Of a DNA stretch of 64,000 nt, positions 24,232 through 37,044 are shown piece after piece. Under the pieces are notes generated by a model. The model was given only the letters and a program-made list of their open reading frames with translations. It was not told the DNA's origin and did no database searches. The DNA comes from Mesocentrotus franciscanus (taxonomy: Eukaryota; Echinodermata; Echinoidea; Camarodonta; Strongylocentrotidae). The stretch is taken from positions 31,579,597-31,643,596 of the forward strand of contig CP137672.1 in NCBI GenBank assembly GCA_037976565.1, written 5' to 3'. A program made the position numbers and the translations under genes. Position 1 is the stretch's first letter. Every line of letters starts with the position of its first letter.

Positions 24232-25158
24232 AGGGAAGGTTCATTGATTTTAAAAACTAACTTCATTGTCATTATTGCAAAGGTGAAACTTTGATTGGAC
24301 AAGGTTATCAAAATTCAATGCTTGGAAACAATCGTAGTAATGATTATTATCAATTACAAAACGCTTAAAATTAGCCCCGGCATATAGTACCTGAAGAGCT
24401 CTCCGAACGCTGCTGTGACGTCACATGTTGAACATGATTTGCACAAGCAGACGATGTCCCATGACATCTCACACATTTCCAGTGCCTGTTTTGTCATCTT
24501 CTCTTCAGTTATTTCTCTTACTTCACTACCGTCAGGCTAAATGTTTAATCTATTGCCTCACTCTAAACCCCGCGCATGGTATTATTTTGATAAAAATGCA
24601 GCGATAAAAAAATAAAGCAATCCGTCGCTTGTAAACAAAATAAGACGCCATTGTAATTTCAGCTGCATACACCGCGGTATGTTCGGCGTTTCAATAGGGA
24701 GCAAATGCCGTCCATGCTATCATTCCGGGGGGTTTTCAATTTGAAAGTGTGGTTTCTTTGATTGTTCATTAACCCCTATCATGTGTATTTACAAACAAAA
24801 GATTTTAGTTATCAGAATCGGTTTCACATCCCTTTTTGAATGGTGTGAAATGCCATCACATTTATATACACTAAACTCATTATAATTTGGGAAATAATAG
24901 CATTGCAATTTATGTTCATTCTTTATGGGATGTCGTCTGCTTGGCCAAGATTGGGGCATTATGTGACGTCATTACAACATCGTTTTTTTCTGGTGAATCT
25001 CTCGTTTTCCCCAGATGCCTAGAGGTGATTTTATTTGTATTTTTATAAATAACCCGGTATGTAGTTGACCTAAAACTTGTACGATGACCATCTGTTAGCT
25101 TACCAGTTTCTAGTGATAATTTATTTGCCATATTTGTGATTTTCTTTGAACGGGCACT
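24232..25158. mobile_element. Putative TTAA-flanked element, 927 bp
   Basis: Imperfect inverted ends (AGGGAAGGTTC at the left; GAACGGGCACT at the right) are each bordered by TTAA (24228-24231 and 25159-25162). The ends pair over only about 11 bp with mismatches, so this is weaker than the other TTAA elements in the window. No coding capacity recognised. Confidence 0.45.
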
Positions 25159-25307
25159 TTAATCATGTCATTAGTTATGATTAGGGTTGCAATCGAATGA
25201 AATACATGAGAGTTCATGCAGAATAAATGAGATGCAGAAAGAAAAAAAAAACAACATTGTTCAAAAGATGAAACTTACAATTTGTTTCGATTATTACAAT
25301 TATTTAG

Positions 25308-26916
25308 GATGTTACGTGGAGAAAAGAGAACAACATCGACACCATTTGGGAAACGTTCGAGGTCCCTGAGGTAAATCTTTGCTGTCATGGTCTTCTGATA
25401 TTCAACATTCTGACTACTATTAGAAGTAAGCTTACATCCGCAGATAGGAATATATATATATATCGGGCATAGGGGTTAGGGCAAACCAAACCTGCTATAC
25501 TTTCAATACATAGATGTACTAACGTGTAGGCCTACCTTCTCAATGCATACATATCCCTCCCCAAACAGGACAAATTTACGAGATTTTTTCTTTTTCTTCG
25601 TATTTTTTTTTAGAAGGGGATTGTCAGATATAAACGATATATTGGAGACGTGTGCCCCCCCCCACACACGCGGTCTAGGAATGATGGATCTGCTACTGAA
25701 ATCAGTATTTCCTTGCTGAAATGAAACACTTAATCTGGTTTTATGATTGACTTTAGGAGTGCTGTATTCAGCCAAGACCAGTGATATCCTCAAGACCTAT
25801 GCTTATTTAATTGAGGACCTGATAGACAGTCATGAGCGTGTTTCAGAACTGGTACCGGCATAGTGTTATATTTAGTGGCGTAGAAACAGGGGGCGTCCCC
25901 CATCGAATATAGAGAAACGAAAGAAAAGTAAGAAAAGAAATAAGAAAAGAAATGCAAAGTGAAAAGGACACTCTACTACACCCGCCCTTCACTCTATGAC
26001 TATGTTTTCTATGACATTACTTGCTATTCTCTTCGGCTATATTTTTTGTTATCATTATCAATACCGCTCTTCCTGAGGGCCCTGCATATCGATTTACAAT
26101 ATACTGCAAAGATATAATGCATTGTTATTATATTTCTCTTAGAGAGGATTGAAGCATACTAAGGGATCTTTGACATGGAGAACCTTGGAGTGCATCATCT
26201 CTGGAAACCTGGTATTGATATCTTCATCAAGGTGACTACCTTCATTTAAAAAAAAAATATTTTTCTCGTGTGTTTGATTCTATTGTCCTTGCTTGAAATC
26301 TTTATGGAGAAAGAAATCAAACTTGTTTCGAGAGGAAGAAGTAAAAGAAACAATATAAGTTGGGCATGATGGATACGCCTACAATCGAATGTGATCCAAA
26401 TCATTAATATGAGGGGTAGCATAAATAAACGAAAAGGGGGCCAACATGTCATCGTTTGGTCAGCAGCCCACTAAAAGGTGATGTCATAAGAATGAAAAAA
26501 TAAAAAAGTTCTGTATGATTTTCTCTGTGCAGTACTATAAAATGGACAAGAGGCACAACATTACCATGATCCTTGATTAAGGGGGGGCACTGTCAACACG
26601 AGGAGGGGTTGTGGTTAAAACGGTATTAGGATCTGATGAAATGTCAATTTACAAGGACACTAATTAGTGGGAGGGTTCGAAGGTTCCCACCCTGTCTCTC
26701 CCTCCCTCTCTGTCTCTGTCTCTCTCTCTCCGTTTTTTCTCCCCTCTTAATATTCATTTTGTTGCCGTTTAATAGGGACTCTGTCCCCAGTAACTACACC
26801 ACCGATCCTTGACCATTGCGCTATCTGAACACTTTAAAAGGGTTAATTGCTTGAATATCTTCCCGATCCCCAATGTTTATTTCATCGCTAGATGGCTGTT
26901 CTAGCTGAGCAGCACT
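25308..26916 (+). pseudogene. SEC14-like pseudogene, unit B (exons 4, 6, 7 and part of 8)
   Basis: Exon 4 (25308-25370) and exon 6 (25757-25851) are open and keep splice sites. Exon 5 is missing with its flanks, which would shift the frame. Exon 7 (26143-26231) has lost 10 nt between direct repeats, another frameshift. Exon 8 starts at 26892 (MAVLAEQHY) and breaks off at about 26916, where it joins DNA that in unit A lies near 14750, beyond the gene's end. Exons 1-3 and 9-11 are absent. It is a decayed paralogue of the gene at 2748-12753. Confidence 0.9.
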
Positions 26917-27975
26917 ACCTCATTAACTGCTCTTTCTCTGACTCTGTCCTAAGCTGTTTTTGTTTTCTGGTCCTTCTGTTCACACACTGTATAGGATTAC
27001 GTTTACCATTTGGAAAGCAGGGTCATGATTTGGAAACCCAAACTGCTCTGATTCGATTGATTAAGTGCAAATAATCACATAGTTCACTTCCCTATCTGTA
27101 CTTTGACCCCTCCCCTTGTGATTACAAGGTGGGCTTATATACCAGATTATCAAATAATTATTGGTTCGGTTTTCTTAATCTCTCTCTCTCTGTCTTTCTC
27201 TCATATTGCTCTCTCTTTCTCCCTTTCTCTCTCTCTCTCTCCCATATGCTCTTTCTTTCTCCATCATTCTACCTCTTTCAGTCTTCTTATTTTTGCCTCT
27301 CTGTCTCTCTCTCTCCTCTCTTTCTCAAATACTCATTCCATGTTGGTGTGTGGTTGTGGCATATAATTATCTCCTAATATTTAAATGTAGAATACAGAAA
27401 TGAGTCTTACTTTAACTCAATGCCCCATGGTAGATGAATTACAAGAACGGATAACATGCATGTAGTATCAATGCTTGTGACAGAAATATACAATACTCTT
27501 TATCTCATTTATGCCAAGCAGAATATTAAGTGCCTCGTGAAAATAAGCCGGGAAAGAAATTGGAAATATTAGTTTAATTTAACATAGAATCAGGGACTGA
27601 ATACTTTTATGAGGTTAGTAGTAGCTCCTTTTATTTGGAGCAATTGAGTAAAAAGTGGGATAATGACTTAACTTCATCATTTCATACCCCTATATAACAA
27701 GGTGGACCTTTTCCAACTACTCAAATTCAGGACATACTCTTAAAATAGTTTGTATTACAATGTACTATTCTAATCTGTACACTAGCCAATTTGAATGATA
27801 GCTAATTGAATAATATGACGCGAACGTGAAAAAAACTGACATTGTGTAACGATAAATGTGAAATATAATAACATAAACCGAAAACCGACACCAAAGTAAT
27901 GTATTTTAGAGCGTATCTCTCCTACCATTGTTTTAACATGCTAATATGCTACTCTTTTTTTCAGGTTGGTTTCAG
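26917..27975. other. Unit B spacer after the SEC14-like break, non-coding
   Basis: From about 26935 it matches unit A from about 14753, including the CT microsatellite (27179-27325 against 15020-15150). After about 27600 it carries intron-like DNA leading to terminal exon 12B, which unit A has lost. The short Ser/Leu-rich ORFs are microsatellite artefacts. Confidence 0.6.
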
Positions 27976-28082
27976 ATGTAGCAAAGTTCAATAATGAAAG
28001 CTGGACCAAACCTAAGAACTCGCCTACTGGAACCCAGTGACGTAGATCCTGACTTTTAGGAGAGGGGCGAGGAGTTTTCCAA
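27976..28082 (+). pseudogene. Broken alternative terminal SEC14-like exon 12B (unit B)
   Basis: After a TTTCAG acceptor it reads VAKFNNESWTKPKN and then loses about 15 nt around the LAYWLEL codons, which brings an early stop in frame. Intact and shortened relatives lie at 48564-48703 and 61329-61453. Confidence 0.8.
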
Positions 28083-29076
28083 AATCGAGCTTATATTAAT
28101 ACAACATCATTATCGCTTTCAGATGGATCTGTATTCATGCCCAAGTACTACCTAATTGCATTTTCTAAAAAAAGAACTATAATTTGTTTGTGTGTCTACA
28201 TTATATCAATAGGTGATGCTCACGTTTTAAACGTTAGGGGTATACCTACATCATCTACACACAAATATAATCATATGTCTATTCGTATGATACATTTAAA
28301 AAGAAAACGCACATAAAATAATATCCTACGAAAAGTTTTGAGGTTACTATTTTACATGAAAAGTGTTTTGATTTGTGTGTGTCAGCCAATGTTTCGGTAT
28401 GAATGGAAATATTGTGCATGCATTGTGTGTAGGCAATGTGAATAGTAGTTTATATTATGATTGTAGAGCTCAGAAACACATTTATTCTCTGATTATAACA
28501 CATGTTATTAAGAAAAACATCCACAACACATCACTGTTATCAACTTACTATAGGCAGTTCAGTCGTCGTCTCATATTCTTCTTTGATAAGAGGGTAGAAT
28601 AAGCAAAGCAAACCAGGTATAGAACCATTTCACACGAAAATTATTCTGATTTATAATTATGAAGAATTAAGACCCTTTTCTCTCATACATTTACCTTTTT
28701 TATACTGATTCCCAAACAAGACACTTATTCGCCAAGTGATCACAGTCGAATATTTAACGCACCTTTATTGTAGTCTCGGTCCAAGTACAGAATATTCAGG
28801 GGCTCTCAGTGATCCCCCTCCCCCCTCTCTCTCTCTCTCTTAAATGTCCACACAACACTTTCTCTTTGCGTCGCTTTCTATCAGATTTCTTTCCCTCCGA
28901 CTCTCCCAGTTTTTCTGCATTCACATTACTATATATCTCTTTTTATTTGTATAAAGTTTAATGCATCAAATTATACATTACCAAAACAATCCTTTGTTAA
29001 CATTCATAATGAACTTTAATGGTGTTCCATTTACCGGGAAAATAGTAATTAAAATTAACAGATATATATTCAACAT
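28083..29076. other. Unit B spacer left of the LINE, non-coding
   Basis: Paralogous to unit A 15491-16197, with the CAATGTTTCG block at 28387 and a CT tract at 28822-28840. It runs to the LINE insertion site CAACATATTGT. No gene seen. Confidence 0.6.
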
Positions 29077-30127
29077 ATTGTTATTGTTCGTTCGTTCGTG
29101 TATTTATTTAAAAATACAATAAAAATATAACATATATACAATATACAAAACAAATACAAATCATTAAAAATATGTCATATTTAAAGACACAAAAACCTTA
29201 AATATAAGAAAATGAATAAGATAACTATAGGAAAGCCTGTATAAGGCTTTGTAGTTTACAGTTATCTTAGTTTGAAATAACACATTTTAGGAGTGCTCAA
29301 CTACACATAACAAAGGATGATGAAAAAGAAAAAGAAAAAAAGAAAAAACTACTGGGAACAAGAATAAAAAAATACAATACAGGTGAGTATTATATATTAA
29401 TCATATTTAAAATAAAAATTCGATTTCAGCTGTTTTTTAAACAATAAAATATTTTTATACAGACGAATGCATTGTGGTTAATTATTCCAAATGAAGGATA
29501 AGGCATTTCTAACTGATTTTGGGGGCAAAAGTTCTTTTTACTTTCCATAAATGAAATTAAATACGAAATCTAGTACTACAAGCATGAATTTCATTATTAA
29601 TTGAAAACAATGAGCTATCTTACATGGAAGCAATCTAAGAACAAAATTGAAGCCAACTAATACAATGTGATATTTAAACAAATACAAAAATATTCAAGCA
29701 CTTTAATTTTAAGAATAATGGACCAGAATGAGCTGTATATTACTACTTCCTGTAACAATGCATAGGATCTTTTGCTGTAATTTATAAAGACTGTTCATTT
29801 TCATTTGACTAGAATTTCACCAAATAACAATATAAGACAATATGAGTGAATTATATAGTGTACATGATATCGAGAGAGGTACATAAGTCTTTAATTTATA
29901 CAGTATTCCTATACATTTTGACACTTTACTTATAACATCATTAATATTTGCATCCCCAAAAAGGTTATTATCTATATATCTAAACAAAAATCAACAACTT
30001 CTTTCGTAGATATACAAACAGAATTAATTTTAAGTGATATGGGGCCTCATGGGCCTATTATTAAACAAATTTGAAACAGTTTGGTTTTTATTATGAAATA
30101 TACAACAGTTGGTTTTACTCACATTAA

Positions 30128-30409
30128 AGGGAGTGTAGCATGACGAGACTATGTGTCCTTCCCGTGGCCCTACTCGGGGCCAATCGGGTATAATACGCGA
30201 CACGACGCGACTGCAGCATTCACGTGCGTGCAACATACGCGAAACCGAAGCGTGAGGAGAACTTCGGTCGGTTTCGCGAACGCTAGCGCGCGCTGAACAT
30301 GTAGAGATTAAGTCACTGACTACCGTTAATCAAGTCCATTCGTTTACGTGCAGTTGTCCAAAAGAAGACGTAGATGGCGTTAACCAGTATTTCCCATGCT
30401 ACACTCCCT
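30128..30409. mobile_element. TTAA-flanked hairpin MITE inside LINE copy 1
   Basis: The termini AGGGAGTGTAGCATG and CATGCTACACTCCCT are perfect inverse complements. TTAA flanks both sides (30124-30127 and 30410-30413). LINE copy 2 reads through the corresponding position near 42536-42550 without it. It is 282 bp and C/G-richer than its surroundings, with CGCG-bearing motifs and no ORF. Confidence 0.88.
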
Positions 30410-30481
30410 TTAAGAATCATTCTATTAGCTTCAAGCTACTTAGCCACGTTTTTCACTTCTTCATTAACATTACTTTCAACA

Positions 30482-30787
30482 TTACGAGTATCCCACTGAG
30501 TAAAAAGTAAGAGTTGTGTCATCGGCGTACATAACATATTCTAAGTTTTTAGAGGATTTAACTAGATCATTAATATATATTAAGAACAACATGGGACCTA
30601 GGATAGACCCTTGGGGGACTCCACATGTCATAACAGATAACTCGGATGTAGAATATTTAAACATAGTATATTGGAGACGATTGTGTAAATAATCTTTAAA
30701 AAATTGAAATGGGATCCCACGTATTCCATAAAAATAGAATTTTGACAAAAGAATTGAATGATCAACAATAGCGAAAGCTTTGGTCAT
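30482..30787 (-). pseudogene. LINE reverse-transcriptase fragment
   Basis: A 101-codon open stretch with the conserved order of a non-LTR reverse transcriptase: [11 protein letters not shown] (helix before the palm), [19 protein letters not shown] and YADDTTL, which holds the catalytic aspartate pair. It ends in stops on both sides and is only part of the domain, so it is not functional by itself. It belongs to LINE copy 1. Confidence 0.85.
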
Positions 30788-31030
30788 ATGAATTCATAAA
30801 TATTCCTATACAAAAATTATTATTTTTAATTGCTAAGTTATTTTTATCCTGTAAATCAATTAAAGCATGGGTTGTAAAATGGTTTTTTCTAAAACCAAAT
30901 TGACAATCAGAAAGTACATCATTAAAAAAAAAATAATATAAACGAATATAATAATTTTTCTAATAGTTTGAATATACAAGGCAACAAAGATATCGGTCAA
31001 TAATTTTTGAATAAATGACAATCGTCTTTT

Positions 31031-31336
31031 TTATGGACAGGGATAATTTTTTGCAATCTCTAATTTACTAGGAAAAATACAACTTGATAAACAATTATTA
31101 AAAATATATACCAAAGGTAAATTATTTACAAAATACAAAGGCCTTGAGGGAATTCTTTTGTTCAATAAATTATTCAAAATTTTCCATGTACCCTTTACAT
31201 TACATTTCATTTCCCCAAATTTAGCACAATAATAACGTTTCTTTGCTTTCTTTAATAAGTTATTTACTTTATTTGGGTATAATATAAACTTATGTTCATT
31301 TCTATGAGATCTATTACGAATAAATGTTTTACTCAA
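31031..31336 (-). pseudogene. LINE ORF2 linker fragment (between endonuclease and RT)
   Basis: An open stretch with residues typical of the segment between endonuclease and reverse transcriptase (LLKKAKKRYYCAKF, GTWKILNNLLNK). It is flanked by frame breaks. Part of LINE copy 1. Confidence 0.65.
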
Positions 31337-32431
31337 TTAATTTTTCTTCTTAATACTCATTGATAAATATCCAGTAACCCATGGCTTAGGTATATTAGTT
31401 CTTTTAGATTTATTAGGTACAAGAGGTAAATATTTATCATATAATCTACTTAACAAGAGGATAAATACATTAAACATTTGATGCATTGTGATACATATAC
31501 AAACATGACCAATCTATATTATTTAACTCCCTTCTCAATGCATTGACAGATTCCTTGGTGATTTTACGAACATGAGATCGGGACGCGTTATAATTGTTAG
31601 AGTATTTAACTAAACTCAAATAAGGAAAACATGGGTAAGTGATCAGTTAAATGTCAATACATATGGTTCCACTCGTGCATTTGCAATTTGTCATATTAGT
31701 AAATATATTATAAATTAATGTAACACTATAACCTGTAATACGAGTTGGGATTGTAATTAAATTATGAAACCCAAACGAGGCATTTATATTTACAAATTTA
31801 CTAGCGTCAGAATAAATCAATTGAGCATTATTAAAATCACCGGCTTAAACAACATATCCATGCGATAAAGTACCAAGTGCATCATTATGAAACTGTAAAA
31901 AAATCTCAATAACAGAGTTAGGTTTTTTGTAAATAACACCAATTGTGTATTGAAAGGTCAGTCTAAACATTAGATCTACAAATAAATATTCACACAATCA
32001 TCGTACGAATCAAATAAATCAGTGCGAACAGTACAAATTATGCAACACCACCTCCTCTACCGATTACTCTATCTGAATGTATAAAAGTATAACCATCTAA
32101 ATGAAAAGGAACAATAGGGGTACCACGAATTCCAAGTTTCTGATATAGCAATAACAGAGAATTTTAGTGAAAGTTTATCCCCCAAAATGTGAATATTTAC
32201 AAACAGAGACTACGGGCATTAACATGTATAACACTAAGGTTGATATTATCATTTTGTATATTTAAATTAAATTCAGTGGGAGTGAGACAAGAGCAATCAT
32301 CATGCGAATCTTTAATACAAATATTGTGTGAGTGCATTCATGGGTTTTGATGACATATATATGAAGAACAACTTAAATTACTCTAACTGAACCAATAAAT
32401 CAAAAATAGAGTTCCTCTCAGGAGAAATTAT

Positions 32432-32870
32432 ACCGTTAAACCAACACGAAATAGAAGTTTATACAACAAAACGAATATTAGTGCAATATAAGTACAGGTT
32501 ATATTTCATGTTGAAATGTGAAGTTCATGATTTAATTTCTTATTGTACAAAATGGAGATTGAAAGCTACGTAGTTTGTATCCATCCAAGTATTGTCATCG
32601 AAATAAACTATCCTGAAATTTCATAGGGTATGTACATTGCAAGAAATTTCATTTGACATTCTTCTTTCTCATGATTGTGAAGGCAATCGATTTCCCCCTC
32701 ATAACACATAGCATAAAGGGGTCACAGACAGAGAGAGAGAGATAGGGGGTGAGCGAGAGAGAGAGAAAGAGAAACAAAAGAGAAAGAGATAGACAGAAGG
32801 GTGATAGTGAGAAGGGGGAGATGGTCTTGATCTCTCTTACTTCATCCATCGACAACGAGTAAAACCTTTT
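32432..32870. other. Unit B spacer right of the LINE, non-coding
   Basis: Paralogous to unit A from about 16200. It has a GA-rich tract at 32729-32821 corresponding to the GA tracts of A and D. No gene seen. Confidence 0.55.
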
Positions 32871-32938
32871 GCATCGACTTGGTTTCAAACCCGGGGCCTC
32901 CCGGTTACGAGACCACTGTTCTACCACTGAACCAAAGA
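32871..32938 (-). repeat. tRNA-like sequence (unit B copy)
   Basis: The same element as at 17415-17487, with a mutated A box (GGTTCAGTGGTAGAAC) and B box (GGTTTGAAACC). The decay of both boxes supports a non-functional relic. Confidence 0.5.
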
Positions 32939-34480
32939 ATGTTCGGTGAATAATGTCAATTGATTCTCATATCGAATTAGTCTAGACTACATTTTTTATT
33001 AATTCTTTTCAAGAGTAAATCATAAATAATACCTTTTCCTTATCAGAAATAGACCCAAAATATTATATCCTACTCTTTCTCTTTTCAATTCGTTAACAAA
33101 AGAGAATTCTTTAATACCCCAATTTCTAATCAATATACATTCTCTTTTTAGAAAATGTGTTGATTATACCTGACCACAGAACTGAAACTATATATTTTCA
33201 GTTCTGTGCACCTGACCCACCGCGAATTTGAGGTCACCCACACAAACCATGTACAATTTAATGTTTCAACTGTTGAAAGGGCACAAACCAGAAACGGGAA
33301 TATGCGTTTCGAAATTCCACCCCCCCCCCCACATACATGCGTTCATTGTTCATCATTATGCTTTGATACTTAAACAGACAACAGCAGTTATCATATCTGT
33401 ATCAACACAGGGAAATGCTTTATGCTCTAGGCCTGCATGATATCGAGAGTAGTACAACTCTTTCTCAAACAATATCTTTACTAATTACAATTTCTAATTG
33501 CTCATTTAGTATTAACACTTTAAACTTAATTTGCCCATGACTAAAAGCCGCAACATATTTCAAAGGAATGCTCTGTGTGAGTGTGGTAGTGGGGGGCGTG
33601 CGTGTGCGTGTATGTAATTTCCTTTCTGTAATGGAACATCTATGTACATGATGCATAATTATGTTCATTAAATTGCTATTGATGTTATGTTCTGTTTATT
33701 TGGAGGAATAAAACATGAACCAATAGCAAACAAGTATTGACGCGTGTGTGTTGGGGAGGGGAGGGGGGGGGGTGGTGGTCACGTCATCCCTAGCAGCGTT
33801 CCCTGTATATTATTGAAGAACGAACTAGTCCAATTCAACAAATAAAACATCATCTATGTGGGGAGGGATTTGGAAGTGTGAGCTCTTTGCAATACTTCCT
33901 CCTAGAAAATTTGACAAATTACATGTATGTTCAAAGTTTTGGAATAGACTGAATTTGAATGAGACAAACATTATTAAAAAGACGCATGTCATGTCGGATT
34001 CGCCTGCATGTATATACACTAATCCCGACGCAAGCAACACGTCCCCTCGCAAGGTACAAATGGCCTACAATTCAATATTTCAACTGTTGAAAGGGCACAA
34101 ACCAGAAACGTGAATATGCGTTTCGAAATTCCACTCCCCCACATACATGCGTTTTTGTACATCGTTATGCTTTGATACTTCAACAGCAGTTATCATAACT
34201 GTATCAACACAGGGAAATGCTTTATGCTCTAGGCCTGCCTGATATCGAGAGTAGTGCGACTCTTTCTCAAACAATATCTTTACTAATTACAATTTCTAAA
34301 TGCTCATTAACTATTTACACTTTAAACTTTATTTGCCCATAACTAAAAGCCGCGACATATTTCAAAGTAATGCTGTGTGTGTGTGTGTGTGTGTGTGTTG
34401 GAGGGGTCAGATTCTTATGTCATCCCTTTCGACGTTCCCTTTTTATTCTTGACAAAGAAAGAACTATTTCACCATGGCTG
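32939..34480. other. Unit B spacer with a local tandem duplication
   Basis: Non-coding. A segment with TTTCAACTGTTGAAAGGGCA, a CACATACATGCGTT motif, AACACAGGGAAATGCTTTATG and a GT tract occurs twice (about 33255-33610 and 34075-34400). A GT tract at 34373-34398 precedes the truncated TLR. No gene seen. Confidence 0.6.
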
Positions 34481-35815
34481 TCATGGTGAATTTGACTAAA
34501 TCTTTCATTATAATCTTTTCTAAAGAACTGGTTTCTTCAAAGGCATCTACGGATATATCCAGAGGCTTATAATTCCTGGAGAAATCAAGACATTTTAGAT
34601 TTTTTAATTGGCTAAGATAAGAGTTTGAAGATTTGTAGCATTCCATCGTGTAATTTTGATTTCATGAATGCTGCTTCGATAGAATCTCAAAGTGCTGAGA
34701 TGGTGGCTTCCATCGAACCATTGAGGATCTAATACCGCAATGTCGTTACGTGATAAATCAATGCTCTCAAGCTTTTCGGCGCAAGTAAAAGATCCTCGTG
34801 AAAGCGACATAATATTGTTTACAGATAGTCCCAAATGAACCAGCGACTTCAATCCACAAAATGACTCATTATAAAGACTAGATACATGATTGGATCCAAT
34901 GTCTAGTACCTGGAGTTTTGCGAAACCATCCAAGGCATACTTTGGAATAGTTATCAATTTGTTGTATTGTAGATAAAGTTCTATTATACCTGGAAAAAGA
35001 TCTCTTGGTATTTCCGATGTATTCAAGGGTACAATAGATCTTATGCCCGAGCTACTTATGGTCGCTTTTACTATTGCCTTGTTACCCAGAAATGACTCGG
35101 CGTGGAATTTACCCAATGATATATAATTGATGAGTAAATGTACTGCTGGTAAATCCGTGAAAACTGCACGAGGGAGACTCTTTATATCGTTATGATCCAG
35201 GTCAAATCTATCGAAGGAGCAATTCCGTAAAGCTAAAAAATCTCCCTTCTCTAGTAATCTGACTTTATTAGAAGCCAAATCAAAACGTGACAAACTCTTA
35301 CATCCACATGCGTCTTCCCCATCTTCTGCAAACTGAGTAGTTTGCAGATTGTTTCCAAAGATGCGAGGAATTCCCTTGAGTTTATTATGATACAGGTTTA
35401 GCAAGGATAGATGACAATTCTTCTCCAGGAGGGAAATGGGTAGGACACTGATATTGTTGTGATGGAGCATTACTACCTTAAGTAGCAGGAGAGCATGAAA
35501 TGTTTCATTTTCAATGAGGTAGATGGAGTTATAACTAGCGTCTAAAGTTTCTAGCTGTGTATAGTTCACGAACGATTTGTCCAGGAGCATAGAGATGTTA
35601 TTGTCAGAAATGTTGAGGGAACGCAAATCGTGTGGAAGATTCTGGGGAACCGATGTAAGACCGCGATGTGAGCAATTGGCGCTAATATGGTCACTCGAGC
35701 TTTCCGAGCACGTATGATTAAGAGTTATGCTGGTGCGATCCATCACCAAACCATATAGTGAGGTGAATCCACACACTACTACGAAGCTTATTGCGTGAGC
35801 GTGCACAGCCATCAT
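34481..35815 (-). pseudogene. TLR-2 pseudogene: 5' half only
   Basis: A close relative of TLR-1. From ATG (35815) it is open through signal peptide, LRRNT and LRRs to about residue 400 (NLQTLILAN). There a deletion of about 50 nt removes the NNLNSVNR codons and shifts the frame. The shifted frame continues (LKCLDFSRN, DAFEETSSLEKIIMKDL) to about residue 458 at 34481. The sequence then joins 3'-flank DNA that normally lies about 270 bp beyond the stop codon. The remaining LRRs, transmembrane segment and TIR domain are gone. A protein made from it would be at most a secreted LRR fragment. Confidence 0.92.
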
Positions 35816-37044
35816 GAGTTCCAACCAACAGGTTGCTTACACTGAATTATCACAATTTGATGTAAAAATTAGAATGATTTAAGCACCATTTCTAACTTTG
35901 GCCTACCAAGTTGCTACAAGAGTTGACTGGATGGTCTTGTTTTGCTTTCCAAGAAGGTCGATAGGCCAAGTTCTGGACTACATCAGAGAGAGATATAGGT
36001 CTGAAAATCCAGTAGTTCCTACAACTGTGCTCTTGACTGTCCCTCTGTGGTCTTTTCGTTCATTTGTCCTATAGGGTATGCGCTTTTCAGTCTCAGATCT
36101 CTGTAACACCATTACATTGACTCATTTCCAGCTACGTCATTTTTCTTTGACTTTTGAAGCAAGCAACTAACTTCCTTTCGCCAAATGCGCAGTGTCTATG
36201 AACATGGTACACCTAGTAAGATTGCAATCCAGAGACTAGGTTTTCGGCAAAGAGTTAAGGCTTGTCTACAATCAGTTCCTTCATCAGCAGACTTGTTTCA
36301 AGATTGTTTTCATCAAACCGTCCTTTCTGAAGCTTCTGAAGCACTTTAATTATCTTTGTTTTCCGCTTTTCTTGATGACCCTGATCAGCATTGTTCCTAT
36401 TCCCTCATCTTGGTGCGTATTATTTTAGGAATTAATCCTTTCAAAGCAACGTGTGCTGAGTCAAAGACGCTTTAAGTTCAGGTATTACTTCGAATGAGAC
36501 AAGAGTCAAGATTGTGCAACACCGTGAGATGCAAAATGAAATGAAGCGTTGGTTAAGCCATGTGATCAGTTTGTTAATTATGTCACGCGATCATTGAACA
36601 AAAAAGACAATAAAATTACTTTAATCGGGCGGTCTGTGATAGATAAGGAAATGGCGGTGCTTAATATTGAGCAAACAAAGAACTGTGATACTTGGTTTTC
36701 AAGAGGAAGGACACTTTAAAGGAAAATCTCGGGGAGAAAAAAAACACCCATTGATTTAATCAAATAGATTTTATGCTTAGGTATCTCATTATTTAAAGAA
36801 ACAATGTTTAACGGTTTACTTTACAGATTGTGGCTGATATTTTTGATAATTATATAGCCTTTCGACGACCGATATCCTGTCTTGAGTGATATTACTGTAC
36901 TAATTTTTGTCGAGTGTAATACGATATGTTCTGTTTTCTTTTAAAATACATTTTGCCTTTGTTTTCTTGAGGTTTTTAACAATTCTAATTTACATAGTTA
37001 CCCCAAATTTGTATTGCTTTCTTTTGTCTGTCTGTATGTTTGTT
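35816..37044 (-). promoter_or_regulatory. 5' flank of the TLR-2 pseudogene
   Basis: Related to the TLR-1 and TLR-4 flanks, but about 200 bp next to the start codon, present in both of those, is missing here. The E-box position reads CATGTG (36559-36564) instead of CACGTG. No gene seen. Confidence 0.45.

Larger units (their letters stand above)
29082..32426 (-). mobile_element. CR1/L2-like LINE, copy 1, decayed
   Basis: The 3' end is at the left: (CGAA)n units read on the - strand. A candidate target duplication is ATTGT at 29077-29081 against ATTAT at 32427-32431. Reverse-transcriptase motifs ([15 protein letters not shown]) lie at 30482-30787 and linker-region residues at 31031-31336. Endonuclease-region remnants lie towards 32400. 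Frames are broken throughout and it holds a TTAA MITE at 30128-30409. Units A (16188) and D (49689) keep the empty site. Confidence 0.85.

Noticed and set aside
28375..28602. 75-codon ORF in the unit B spacer
   Set aside because: The same spacer block in units A, C, D and E does not keep the frame open.
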